64,000 nucleotides of DNA from JACNIV01 sp965370415 (GCA_965370415.1 CBDUTJ010000002.1:1-64000), one strand, 5' to 3'; shown: positions 56,101-64,000, counted from the stretch's first letter. A program made the numbers and translations. The notes: generated from the letters alone by a model not told the origin.

Positions 56101-57342
56101 TACCAGTCCTTTAATGGCTGCCGCACTCATTGTTCCTCCCCTTAGATCTTCATAATAATCTTGTAAAACTGCCAAAGTTCCTGTAACATTTGGGGCTGAC
56201 ATTGAGGTGCCTGGAAGAGTCATATAAGATGAATTGCCGGAATTACTGCAGGAATAAAGATTCCATCCATTTGCAACGATATCCGGTTTAATACGTCCAT
56301 CATCCGTTGGACCCCAACTACTGAAACTGGTCATAACGACATCTGATGGAGAAGTCCACCCTCCTGTAATATCATTTACCGCACCAACTGTAAGTATATT
56401 TTTAGCAACACCTTGTTGTCCAATACAGTCATAACCATCGGTTCCACCATCAGGATCTCGTGATGCTGTGCTCCAAACCCATGAGGTTCCATTCCAGACT
56501 AAATGATTTCCGGAATAATCATCATTACGATCATTTCCTGATGACTTTACTATTAGATAATGAGGTGCATTATTTGCAATCTGATCCCAGTCTTCTGAAG
56601 ATCCATCATAAAATCCAAAAAGATAATCTTCAGTTGTACTAATAGATATATTACCATACCAATACCAATAACCATTACTGCTATTGTAAACCCATCCCCG
56701 ACTCCATCCATATGAGTGGTTTGATAAAGTTAATCCGTTAGCTGCTGCCGTTGACATCTCAGTTTCAGCATCTGTCCATTCATATGCATTTAGAAGCGCT
56801 TCTGGTGCCATACCATGAGCATTAGGTGACTGTCCTTCAGCGATGATTGTACCTGCAACATGGGTGGAGTGATAATGTGTAGACCCTGGAGAATCCATTT
56901 GGGTTACACGAGTACCTCCTCCATTATCAAATTCCTGGTGAGTAGTTAAAACACCACCGCCATCCCACTCGCCTATTAAATAGCCATCCCCTGAAAGATT
57001 CAATCCTGAAGAACCACCAACCCATAGGTCATCGGTATTGGTTGTGCGTGCTGCATTCAGGTTAGTGGTTTGATAATATTGCGGCATACCGTAGATGTCA
57101 ATGTATTGAATTTCTCTAACCCCCTGATCAGTTTCTTCCCTGATCATCCAGCCTTTTTCTTTTGCCACTCGTTCAACTTCAGCTCTTTTAATTAGAAATT
57201 TATGATGAAATTCATCAGCTAGTTTTAACAGTTTTTCTTTATTTACATTTGTTTCTTGGTCCTGGCCTCGGTTTTGTGCATTTACTATTGTGATCATACT
57301 TATAAATAATAATACAATAAATATAAAAATTACTTTTTTCAT
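50197..57342 (-). CDS. Giant exported subtilisin-like protease with beta-rich stalk
   Basis: The 2381-residue protein has a signal peptide (ending VNA) and AGGAGG before the ATG. The S8 domain (about 105-450) has D127 (IGEWDGGGV), H161 (HSTHVAGT) and S380 (PGTSMSAP); a jelly-roll P-domain-like part follows (to 590). A GEVED domain spans about 590-730 (YCDARATNEWEYIQNVTMGD, WVDWNHDGDFTDTGEDY, GETEDYTL). Then more than 1300 residues of beta-helix-like repeats carry a recurring F-x-(N/D)-L-x-(I/V)-(N/D)-K motif, such as AFYDLNIDKTGA and TFYNLTLDKVSS. Near the end lie a CARDB-type domain (about 2195-2300) and the FN3-like module (QYKIYRSTDPYDF, IKYFYQVTAERT) plus a basic tail. It may act as a surface protease on a long stalk. 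Confidence 0.85.
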   Translation of the reverse strand: MKKVIFIFIVLLFISMITIVNAQNRGQDQETNVNKEKLLKLADEFHHKFLIKRAEVERVAKEKGWMIREETDQGVREIQYIDIYGMPQYYQTTNLNAARTTNTDDLWVGGSSGLNLSGDGYLIGEWDGGGVLTTHQEFDNGGGTRVTQMDSPGSTHYHSTHVAGTIIAEGQSPNAHGMAPEALLNAYEWTDAETEMSTAAANGLTLSNHSYGWSRGWVYNSSNGYWYWYGNISISTTEDYLFGFYDGSSEDWDQIANNAPHYLIVKSSGNDRNDDYSGNHLVWNGTSWVWSTASRDPDGGTDGYDCIGQQGVAKNILTVGAVNDITGGWTSPSDVVMTSFSSWGPTDDGRIKPDIVANGWNLYSCSNSGNSSYMTLPGTSMSAPNVTGTLAVLQDYYEDLRGGTMSAAAIKGLVINTANEAGPADGPDYMFGWGLLNATGAADLIIMDNTEGGLIVEGILENGQTIDYTYYCDGTTDINVTLCWTDPAATPLSPQLNPTTSMLVNELDLKIYDEAAATYYAWKLNPYSPSAAATHSAENWRDNVEVVNIQSPSAGYYTLRVDHDGSLSGGQQAYALIVTGLTTPPIETYCDARATNEWEYIQNVTMGDIDNTSDLAPGGYANYTGMVTEVSKGSNYTITATLGNAYTGDDVYAWVDWNHDGDFTDTGEDYILGISSAPYSTTISIPSTATLGYTTMRVRMVYSYSQNPCGTSSYGETEDYTLRVLGTPGLWIGTISDDWNNPLNWDDVAVPTSTVDVTIPAGTPYSPVISSGSAVCDNLDLDSGATLSINGMTLVVNGDMYISGEIGMLQDDANINIMGDVAWNSGSSLNVTAYSSYINVYGDWNFNSGANVNPTLGFVDFEGSSSSWIRCYSDNCSFNNLRVYKSGGAMAQVSNLCTEDLVINALTFISSDGIFNSRSDNDIIMRGYFNYYGTFDFTLSANTGSVIFDGNSQSMNKYSTNDGIFNNVVFSSSTGMTIANGGLTAMGNVTINQGFFNPGVDPVYVGGNWTNYIGASGFVEGTGRVIFNGSSGHQYCSSETFNELEVDKSSDALLMDGTNVVCAAYDWTAGAVDVLSGSFTANDLLDNAIQGGFYLNSGGTIDLTNSGTGTYVDLKGDLHIFGGTMTVAGSFCVWPYQEDASIEMSGGILDITSCGISLSSSNTLTESITGGTIRTAYGFTGTRTDFNPTGGTIELYGSTDAIMSMGAGSNFYNVNINKAATDRIEVDSKNKKRIIQDRDGSVIELTRSYTVNATSELDINGDLLIDAGTFNLNGNTVNVGDDVLNYGELTVDGILEISDDFYLYSGSIVDLSGTIHLGTLTGMHGSAIHYSGSTFNQTDGNYYVESIHLYNGSQFNGTGGTTHIYVDGHVVNNNVDIDDPDSYFYNFYVDSGANAALSGCSYDLEVNYSTNLYGLLDINSYTINTLYSNVYGELIIDSGGTVNVTGNGPYFSSGGSLTMISGSELNSEQNIRFYTGTTENVSGGEIFLAGSFSDYNEIFSPTGGSVTFDGSSASDIIGPTAFYDLNIDKTGATVTANSSFSVSNNLDITSGALTLNGYTVDVANDVDVYGTLNVTNPADILNVGNAAYDNLAFRSGSFGNLTAGVVNLSSWLWVDVGGLMTATTGNTINFSGPGITGIQVDAAGSVFGNINIISVNPFRLYSLSSQLIQVDGNFDLQAGNTMEFMNNSMIVHGNFTDDPTSTVYVYDGPVDGGNTNLFSANGNRENQNDISITKNPKNSKDSRSRGGNFEIDTDFTLNGLLDVGDGDVLVHGEFELATTGTLTINGGSFINDESARDRAWRFLQGTFNLSDGLFEITNNSTYFASTATTNISGGTIRTGGAFYGVYTGTFQPTGGIVEIIGGGADNAVYCSNGNYFYDLVINRNPGIFAALMQEIHVQNDLSINSGILSCNFTNDDLYVGGNWTNNVGSGGFVPSTNTVIFDGTGDVSITPGETFYNLTLDKVSSADHLDLFGPVTVGNDLTINPGALYSNDNTISVSGNVTVNSGGVLYMEANSTLEIGAAKSLNVYNGGTLEVLGAPGNLATITHLTSGNYYFNVYSGGTIGAEYGLFEYMTENGVFVWDGGIVDPTYPFNYSIFQNGFVGFATLLLIDNFDDVTITGANFPDASSSDFNVAKTIDQGTITLISATGDFAGPDYEYDLHDLIHWDGYNPDLDITNVIWTDTNPYVCDMITASVTVYNNGNVSISGGTGFYLDLYHNPGSPPAPFETGDQSEYITSGIPAGDFIVVDFDVVNDVVESWNSYIQVDTYEDITELEEGNNVWGPDAITWNPFPVIDDLTIQYNAGTNEVELNWTYPITVDQYKIYRSTDPYDFAGADIFTSSTESYSEIATGIKYFYQVTAERTCTASDNINTKKNQRFRRR

Positions 57343-58291
57343 AAGATCCTCCTAATTAAATCTTTTTACATAAACAATTTCTTTGGTATTTTTCCATTAA
57401 AAATTCACATCCAACCTAAGATTTTTCAGTTTTCATAATAGTTATCATATTTTTTAGTTTTTCCACATTTAATTTTCCTGGTTCTACATGCTTTTCATAA
57501 CCATACTTTCGAAAGTTTATTGTCAATTGACTCTGCATTTCGACATTAAAAACAACTACCATCATTTCTTCCAAAGAACAATTTGTACAAAATTATTAAA
57601 TAATGTCAAATTAATTTTTTTTTGATGATCCATACATCGGTTTTGTAGAAGATACATCCGGTTCATTCGCCGAACATACTCTCCTCATGAGGAGATCGTT
57701 CCTCTCGTTCTCATCCGGCGACTGCCGGATGAGAATGAAGGTTATATGCAAAACTCCTCTTTTGCGCTCTAACTCACCCTGCTGCCTGCACCGCCGTAGT
57801 TTTATCGAAGGCGTGTCCCTCTCTTTAACGCTTTGCTCAAATAGAGGGGGTTGAAATTCGTAAAGCGACCAGCTTGGTCGCTCTCTCGACCTGGCAGGTC
57901 GAGTTACATTGAAACACCTTCCGAAGCTTTCTTTCAATTTTTCTGATGAAAGAAGATTCGGAAGGTTAAATGAGTTTGCATATTTTGAGCTAGAACTTTC
58001 CGAATCTCAGTAGGGAGAAATACGTTTTTGGAAGCTTCGGAAAGAATGAGGGCAACAAAAGGTCGAGTTACAAAAAAGTTTATAGCAAGACTTGACTCGC
58101 AACGACCTGTCCGGGCATAATAAAATGAAGACTGAAGTGTGAGTCGAGAATTGATGAATAAAGAATCCTGAACACCGAACCCTGAACCCCTGGCATGTCG
58201 TATGGTATGCTTTTCAACGTTTATTTACCTCATCCAAGCAGCAAAGCTGCTCACCTTCTCTCGGACAAAAAAGTAACATAAGAAAAACAAT
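57343..58291. other. Long intergenic region of palindromes and gene remnants
   Basis: 57343-57620 is AT-rich with no visible gene. 57624-57671 is a relic of an FN3-like module (listed separately). From 57680 to 57965 short palindromes follow each other: CTCCTCATGAGGAG (57681), CTCATCCGGC / GCCGGATGAG (57710, 57724), AGCGACCA / TGGTCGCT (57864, 57875), CTCGACCT / AGGTCGAG (57885, 57896), and CCTTCCGAA / TTCGGAAGG (57917, 57957) with an inner TTTCTTTCA / TGAAAGAA. Open frames across this part follow the repeats and I do not count them as genes. 57966-58291 has further partial repeat pieces (GAAGCTTCGGAAAG, GACTTGACTCGC, GAGTCGAGAATTG). Confidence 0.65.
57624..57671 (+). pseudogene. Relic of an FN3-like C-terminal module
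   Basis: One frame reads DDPYIGFVEDTSGSFA, almost the same as EDPYTGFIEDTSGSFA of the C25-deiminase protein and DDPYTGFIEETSGSFA of the gene ending at 63087. No other part of such a gene remains; a palindrome cluster starts where the similarity stops. Confidence 0.8.
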
Positions 58292-58400
58292 TTGACATAT
58301 AAAAACAATAAACACTTTCTTGTTTAGTTAATTAAAGTGTTAATTAAATTCATTTTGCCAGGGAGAATTGATATGTAAACAAACCAAACCAGGAGGAATT
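58292..58400 (+). promoter_or_regulatory. Shared leader of beta-helix genes with start-stop frame (copy 3)
   Basis: TTGACA (58292-58297), ACACTTT / AAAGTGT (58312-58318, 58334-58340), GGGAG, then ATGTAA (58373-58378) and AGGAGG before the true ATG at 58401. From ACACTTT to AGGAGG it is the same as the leader at 39382-39466. Confidence 0.6.
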
Positions 58401-61040
58401 ATGTTGAACCTTGTGAAATCCCGTCTGTCAGGGAAAACCTTATTTTTTATTTTTATTTTTTTATATTCATTTCTGTATGCCACAATTATTAATGTGCCAA
58501 CACCTTATGCAACAATACAAGCCGGCATTGACGCTGCTGCCAATGGTGACATTGTTCTTGTACAACCCGGAACTTATGTGGAAAACATTAACTACAATGG
58601 AAAACTCATTACAGTTGCTTCATTATTTTTAACAACCCAGGATACAAGCTATGTTTCTTCAACCATTATCGATGGGAACAGTAGTGGCAGTGTTGTTACT
58701 TTTGAAAGTGGTGAGGATATTACTGCTATTTTATGTGGCTTTACAATTACTAATGGTCTAGGTGGTGGAATAAATCCAAATTTTTATGGAGGTGGGATTT
58801 TTTGTAATAGTTCCAGTCCGAACCTACAAAATGTAACAATAACAAATAATAGTACTACTTATAATGGTGGTGGAATTTACTGTCATACTTCCAGTCCTAA
58901 TTTAGAGAATGTCATAATATCATTTAATTCTGCTAATTCTCAGGGTGGTGGGATTTACAGTCATTATTACAGTCCGAGTCTACAGAATGTAACAATATCA
59001 GGTAATTCTGCTTCTCAGAATGGTGGTGGAATTTACTGTCAAGGTTCCAGTCCGAGTTTAATGAATGTAACAATATCAGGTAATACTTCCAATTATCCTG
59101 GTGGTGGTATTTATTGTTATGGTTCCAGTCCGAGTTTAATCAATTCTATTATGTGGAATAACTCACCACAGGAGATCTATATTTGGTTGTCCGGTTCAGT
59201 AACAGCAACATATTCAGATATAGAAGGCAGTTGGACAGGAACAGGTAATATTGATAGCGACCCATTATTTGTAAATCCCAGTAGTGGAAATTACCATTTA
59301 CAAGCAACTTCTCCCTGTATAGATGCTGGAGATCCGGCATCACCCTTAGACCCGGATGGCACAAATGCAGATATGGGAGCGTATTACTTTAACCAATATA
59401 ATGGACCAATCTGGCACATATCCAAAACCGGTTCTGACGAATCAGGAGTTGGTACGGAACAATATCCATTTTACACTATACAGCATGGAATTGATTTTTC
59501 GACTGATGCAGATACTGTGCTTGTACATCTTGGAACTTATGTAGAAAATATTAATTATATTGGAAAAAACATTACCATTGGTTCTTTATTTTTAACAACC
59601 CAGGATACATCTTATATTTCATCAACTATTATTGATGGGAACAGTAGTAGCAGTGTTGTAACTTTTGAAAGTGGAGAAGATTCAACAGCAATTTTATCTG
59701 GTTTCACTATTACGAATGGATCTAGTGGCAATGGAGGAGGAATTCACTGTGAAAATTCTTCCAATCCAAGCCTTAATAATTTATCTGTTGAAAATAATAT
59801 TTCTACCGGTCATGGTGGTGGTATCTACTGCTGGAATTCTAATCCGGGTTTAGAGAACATAACCATATCAGATAATTCTGCTGATTCTAAGGGTGGTGGG
59901 ATTTATTGTTATGTTTCCAGTCTAAGTTTAAATAATGTAACAATATCAGGTAATGTTTGTTTCGAAAGTGGTGGTGGAATTTACTGTGAAAGTTTTTCAT
60001 TCCTAAGTTTAAATAATGTAATAATTACGAGTAATTTTTCATATAATGAAGGAGGTGGAATTTATTGTCTGTATGCCGCTGTGAGTTTGGAGAATGCAAC
60101 CATATCAGGCAATTCTGGCACCACAGGTTATAATATTTACTGTGGATATGGGTCCAATGCATATTTAAAAAATTTCATTTTATGACCAAATTCTTATAAT
60201 GGGATTTATGGTTCTGTTACAGCAACATTTTCGGATATTGGAGGTGGTTATACAGAAACAGGTAATATTGATAGCGATCCATTATTTGTGAATCCGGCAA
60301 TCGGAGATTACCATTTACAACCAACCTCTCCGTGCATCGATGCAGGAGATCCTACTTCACCATTAGATCCTGATGGTACGATAACAGATATGGGAGCTTA
60401 TTCTTTCCCTCAACCCATACATGCAGATTTTACAACGGACATTAGCAATGGCTATGTTCCCTTAACTGTTAGTTTTACAGACCTTTCTGCGCAAGGTTCT
60501 GGAGTAATTGATGAGTGGTATTGGGATTTTGGTGATGGTAATAATTCTTCATTGCAGAATCCTTCCAATGAATACTTATTAACTGGATATTACACAATTT
60601 CACTTGCGGTAACCAATATTAACGATTCCACAGATACTGAAACTAAAACGGATTATATAACTGTTTACAGTAGTGATCCACCAGCACCACCAACAGATGT
60701 AGAAGTAGATATTATTTACCCGGATGCAATAATCTCTTGGAGTGCTGTAGATACGACTATTATTGGTGATCCTGCTTTAATTGACGGATATGTTGTTCGA
60801 TATAATGAGACTGGTTATTCAGGAGATGAATATTTTTATTTCTTAGCCTTTACAATAGAAACAATTTATATACATGAATTTGTTGCTCAATATAGTACCC
60901 AAATGTTCTATCACGTTATCGCTATTGCTGCTTTAAGCAGAGAAGAAACAAAATACCTGTTAAGCTTAAATAATTCACATACTAAAATGAAATGGGAAGA
61001 TGTTAAAGAGAAATTGAAGATAAGAAATTTTTCAAAATAG
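58401..61040 (+). pseudogene. Exported beta-helix/PKD protein gene, broken by an in-frame TGA
   Basis: The gene starts like the one at 39471 (signal peptide SGKTLFFIFIFLYSFLYA, then INVPTPYATIQAGIDAAA) and has two GGGIYC-type beta-helix blocks, joined by GPIWHISKTGSDESG. At codon 595 (60183-60185) a TGA stands where relatives have TGG (SILWNNSPQEIY against FIL-stop-PNSYNGIY). The same frame then continues as DPLFVNPAIGDYHLQPTSPCIDAGDP, a PKD domain (NGYVPLTVSFTDLSAQG) and an FN3 domain to the stop at 61040. Read through, it would be 879 residues. Near 61022 another frame still reads KKFFKIVVSDQP, the end found in the 39471 protein (KKFFKVVVSDQP), so a frameshift has also altered the C-terminus. 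The first 594 residues could still be made. Confidence 0.75.
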
Positions 61041-61299
61041 TTGTTAGCGATCAACCGTAAATCTGCAAGACTTGACTCGTCTCAAAATTTTTGGGATGAG
61101 TCGAGAACTGTTATAAAAGAGTATTGTTCTCATCCCATCCGGCAGCTACTGGATTTGGGTAAGTCTAATATATTACCTTCCCAAGCGGAAGCTTAGGAAG
61201 GAAAATTTAGATGTGTAGGGTTAGCTCTCCGAGCTGTCCAATTATCATATGTTTAAAAATTCCTTATAATCCAATCAACTTAAAGACCCCGAATAATTT
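61041..61299. repeat. Gap with palindromic repeat pieces
   Basis: A hairpin of the form ACTCGTCTCA / TGGGATGAGT lies at about 61076-61104, in the same frame of GACTTGACTC ... GAGTCGAG as pieces near 2869 and 58090. CCTTCC / GGAAGG surround GAAGCTTAGG near 61180-61202. No gene is visible. It separates two damaged beta-helix genes. Confidence 0.5.
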
Positions 61300-63087
61300 C
61301 AAACAGGCAATTAGGATTGCGATCCGTTATTTGTGGATTTTAATAATAGTGATTACAATCTACAATCAACTTCCCCGTGTATAGATGCCGGTGATCCTGT
61401 ATCACCGTTAGACCCGGATGGCACGTTAGTAGAAATGGGGGCTTGTTTTTTTCCTCAGTTTATTATTTCAGATTTTGCAGTGGACACAACAATTGGATAT
61501 GTTCCTTTAACGGTTAATTTTACTGACCTTTCTACGCCGGGTACAGGTGTAATTGATGAATGGTATTGGGACTTTGGTGATGGAAATAATTCTTCTTCGC
61601 AGAATCCAACTCATGAATATCCTTTATTGGGATATTATACAGTTTCACTTACAGTAACTAATGATCTTGATTCAACAAGTATGGAAACAAAGGTAGATTA
61701 CATTAAGGTAACTCCTCCTGCTTATGATGGTACTGTATGGCATGTCTCAACAACCGGTTGGGATGCATTTGGAAACGGATCAATTCAATATCCATTTGCT
61801 ACCATTCAACATGGAATTAATACTTCTTCCAATACAGACACTGTGCTGGTGCAGCCCGGAACTTATGTGGAGAATATCAATTATAATGGGAAACTCATAA
61901 CCATTGGCTCTTTATTTTTAACAACCCAGGATACTTCTTATATTTCACAAACAATAATTGATGGAGATACTTTAGGAAGTGTCATAACATTTGAAAATAG
62001 TGAAGATTCAACAGCAGTTTTATGTGGTTTAACAATAACGAATGGTTTGAATGAATATGGTGGAGGGATTTTTTGTAGTTATTCTAGTCCAGGTTTGAAG
62101 TACCTGTCAATAACTAATAATTTAGCTAAATATGGTTGTGGAATTTATTTTTATAATTCCAGCCCGAGTCTACAGAATGTAACAATATCAGGTAATTCTG
62201 CTTCCGGGATTGAAGGATTTGGTGGTGGTATTTACTGTACTTATAGTTCCAACCCGAGTTTACAGAATGTAACAATATCAGGTAATTCTGCTGTTTATGG
62301 TGGAGGGATATATTGTTCTGGAAATTCCAACCCGATTCTACAGAATGTAACAATATCAGGTAATACGGCTTATGTTGATGGGGGCGGGATTTACTGTGAA
62401 AATTATTCCAGTCCAAATTTATACAATGTAACAATATCAGGTAATTCTTCCCAAATTGGTGGTGGAATTTATTGTTATGGTAGTGGTTCCAATCCAAGTT
62501 TAATTAATTCCATTATGTGGAATGACTCACCCGAAGAGATCTATATAGTTCAAGGTTCTGTTATTACAGCAACCTATTCGGATATTGAAGGTGGATGGGC
62601 CGGGACTGGTAATATTGATAGTGCCCCGTTATTTGTAAATCCCGGTAACGGAGATTACCACCTGCAGCCAGGATCACCATGTATAGATGCCGGAGATCCT
62701 GCATCGCCACTAGATCCGGATAGCACAATAGTGGATATGGGAGCTTATTATTTTCACCAGATAATACCTCCTGATCCACCACAAAATATAACGATCGAAA
62801 TCATCGGAACGGATGTTCACATCAGTTGGGATGTAGTAACGGGTGCAAATTCGTATAAGGTTTATTCTTCAGATGATCCATACACAGGTTTTATAGAAGA
62901 AACCTCCGGTTCATTTGCTGGAGAAAGTTGGAGCACTTCAATAATGGAAGTGAAGAAATTCTATTATGTAAAAGCAAGCACAGAAACAACCAGGTCTAAA
63001 TATTCTGATTCACAAGATGCTTATCAGCCGGATAGAAAATCGAGAAGATACGATTTGGATAAATTCATAAATAGAAAGAGAAAATAG
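61300..63087 (+). pseudogene. Beta-helix/PKD protein gene lacking its 5' end
   Basis: The open part (from a GTG at 61333; 584 residues) has no signal peptide and no ribosome site. It begins inside the conserved block that closes a beta-helix (DPLFVDFNNSDYNLQSTSPCIDAGDP). Just upstream the relic continues in frame, QTGN-stop-DCDPLFV, against GTGNIDSDPLFV in relatives. Then come a PKD domain (VPLTVNFTDLSTPGTGVIDEWYW), the VWHVSTTGWDAFGNGSIQYPFA linker, a GGGIYC beta-helix (about 150-430) and the FN3-like module (YKVYSSDDPYTGF, KKFYYVKAST) with a basic tail. The module is near-identical to that of the C25-deiminase protein. Without export signal it is probably not functional. Confidence 0.7.
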
Positions 63088-63469
63088 TGGGGACAGAAAA
63101 TTGTTCTGTCCGAGATAGGGATGATTCTCCCTGTTGAAATTTACAGCAAAGCTGTATTTCACGGGGTAAACCGGGCAGTCAGAAAAAGTTTTCAGAATGA
63201 AGCAAAAGCTTCAGATTCATTTCTTTCCCATCCTGCAGTTGCCGGATTAAGAAGGAGATTTAAAAGATCTTGTGACTTATTTACTCCCCTTTATAAGGGG
63301 AGAACTCCGCACCTATTTAGAAGAATTTATTTGAAACAAATAAATAGGTGCTGGACAGAGGGGTTATATTCTTTCTCCTAAAAATGTTGTGCAAGATTAA
63401 AACAATACCTTCCGAAGCAGACAGTGTCCGGCTTTTAACGGAAGTTTCAGAAGGAGATAATGTTTATAA
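63088..63469. repeat. Intergenic nested palindromes
   Basis: This convergent gap holds GGACAGAA / TTCTGTCC just after the stop (about 63091-63111), ACAGC / GCTGT near 63144, and a nested element at about 63281-63366. Its outer part is ACTCCCC-TTTATA-GGGGAG and GAGGGGTT, and its inner part is CACCTATTT ... AAATAGGTG. The outer part equals that of the repeat at 42436. The 86-codon frame across it is not gene-like. Confidence 0.6.
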
Positions 63470-64000
63470 TTATCTGTTCCTTTTCGTAGCTATTATCTTC
63501 TCAGCTTTTTCCAGATCTTGTGGTGTGTCTATGCCAATTCCTTCATAATCTGTTTCTATCATTTTTATCCTGATACCATTTTCCAGCAGGCGGAGTTGTT
63601 CCAGTTTTTCTATCTGTTCCAATTTTCCATGCTGCATTTCTACAAAACGGAAAAGCATTTCCCGTCTAAAAGCATATATTCCAATATGTCTGAAATAATC
63701 AGGTTTTCGTTCTAACTCATTATCCTGTTTAAAAGGAATTATCGAACGAGAAAAATAAAGAGCATAATTGTTTTTATCACACACTACTTTCACAGAATTT
63801 GGATCATCAAAGCTCTTCTTCATCCGATGCATCAAAGAAGCCACACGAACAGCAGGGTCATCAAAAGCAGCTATCAGTTTTGTAAGTGGTTCTCTGGAAA
63901 TGAATGGTTCATCACCTTGAACATTTATCATTACATCAGCATCACTGCAAGAAGGTAATTTCCGGCAGACTTCCGCAATACGGTCAGTGCCGCTTTCGTG
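63470..64000 (-). CDS. kdsB: 3-deoxy-manno-octulosonate cytidylyltransferase, C-terminal part
   Basis: KdsB activates KDO with CTP to CMP-KDO for lipid A core synthesis in the cytoplasm. The frame is open at the right edge, so the N-terminus (with the CTP-binding start) is missing; about 176 residues are present. It begins HESGTDRIAEV, the conserved substrate-binding block, followed by VMINVQGDEPFI, whose Asp binds the metal, HIGIYAFRREML, then EKLEQLRLLENG and GIGIDTPQDLEKAE. All are typical of KdsB. It shows that the cell makes LPS with KDO. The minus-strand gene ends in a convergent gap without an obvious terminator. Confidence 0.96.
   Translation of the reverse strand, partial: HESGTDRIAEVCRKLPSCSDADVMINVQGDEPFISREPLTKLIAAFDDPAVRVASLMHRMKKSFDDPNSVKVVCDKNNYALYFSRSIIPFKQDNELERKPDYFRHIGIYAFRREMLFRFVEMQHGKLEQIEKLEQLRLLENGIRIKMIETDYEGIGIDTPQDLEKAEKIIATKRNR

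Noticed and set aside
57611..57937. Minus-strand 108-codon open frame
   Set aside because: It runs across the cluster of palindromes and the FN3-module relic of the other strand; composition follows the repeats and there is no ribosome site.
60183..60185. TGA as a recoded codon (Trp or selenocysteine)
   Set aside because: All other long genes end at ordinary TGA, TAA or TAG codons and use TGG for Trp; no SECIS-like hairpin is visible after it, and the gene has further damage, so a nonsense mutation is simpler.
63121..63381. Plus-strand 86-codon open frame
   Set aside because: It spans nested palindromes (ACTCCCC...GGGGAG and CACCTATTT...AAATAGGTG) and has no homologue I recognise.
1..64000. 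Prophage, insertion sequence or integrase genes that could explain the island
   Set aside because: No transposase, integrase, phage structural gene or long terminal inverted repeat is visible; only short palindromes and the repeated kinase-gene end hint at mobility.
1..64000. tRNA or rRNA genes
   Set aside because: No cloverleaf with a conserved GGTTCGAATCC-type T-loop and no rRNA-like stretch was found by eye.

Overview
The window looks like a chromosomal piece of a Gram-negative, anaerobic bacterium of the FCB group, most like Candidatus Cloacimonadota. This rests on AT-rich DNA, a complete Rnf operon, a KDO-activating gene (kdsB), and many large exported proteins. Several of these end in the FlgD-like C-terminal domain (a NPFNP turn, then IYNIKGQ and a final KKMLLLK-type tail) typical of type IX secretion cargo. 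The phylum is inferred from protein style; no rRNA or tRNA gene is visible.

Layout. 1-239 holds the 3' end of endonuclease IV. 470-4427 (minus) holds two exported proteins with FlgD-like ends. 4550-8493 (minus) is a housekeeping block: ftsY, rpsT, a cell-wall amidase and an MFS transporter. 8678-13760 (plus) is rnfCDGEAB, followed by a TPR protein and a membrane protein (13767-15408), a shared bidirectional terminator, and a convergent exported protein of carboxypeptidase-regulatory-like repeats (15470-17914, minus). 18123-21102 (plus) holds an FAD-dependent oxidoreductase, a small lipoprotein and an ATP-cone/uridine-kinase fusion.

21165-39246 (plus) is an exported hydrolase island: two C10 (streptopain-like) cysteine proteases, an exported class II glutamine amidotransferase-like protein, a subtilisin-like protease, and a 1686-residue protein that joins a gingipain-type C25 protease to a Porphyromonas-type peptidylarginine deiminase. 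Copies of the last codons of the uridine kinase gene recur upstream of two of the island genes, so the island grew by events that carried or targeted that gene end. 39471-45876 holds two beta-helix surface proteins. 46211-50029 encodes a large regulator (cyclase domains, AAA ATPase, TPRs). 50197-57342 (minus) encodes a 2381-residue subtilase with a long beta-rich stalk. 58401-63087 holds decaying beta-helix genes, and the window ends inside kdsB (minus).

Themes. Exported proteins end in one of two ways: a FlgD-like type IX domain (four proteins) or a short FN3-like module with a Y-x-(V/I)-Y-x-x-x-(D/N)-P-Y signature that runs to the stop (seven proteins, including nearly all proteases). Three beta-helix genes share a leader with a TTGACA box, a small inverted repeat and a minimal start-stop frame (ATGTAA or GTGTAG) with its own ribosome binding site. 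The spaces between and the 3' ends of accessory genes are full of short palindromic repeats, one of which encodes the last residues of a protein.
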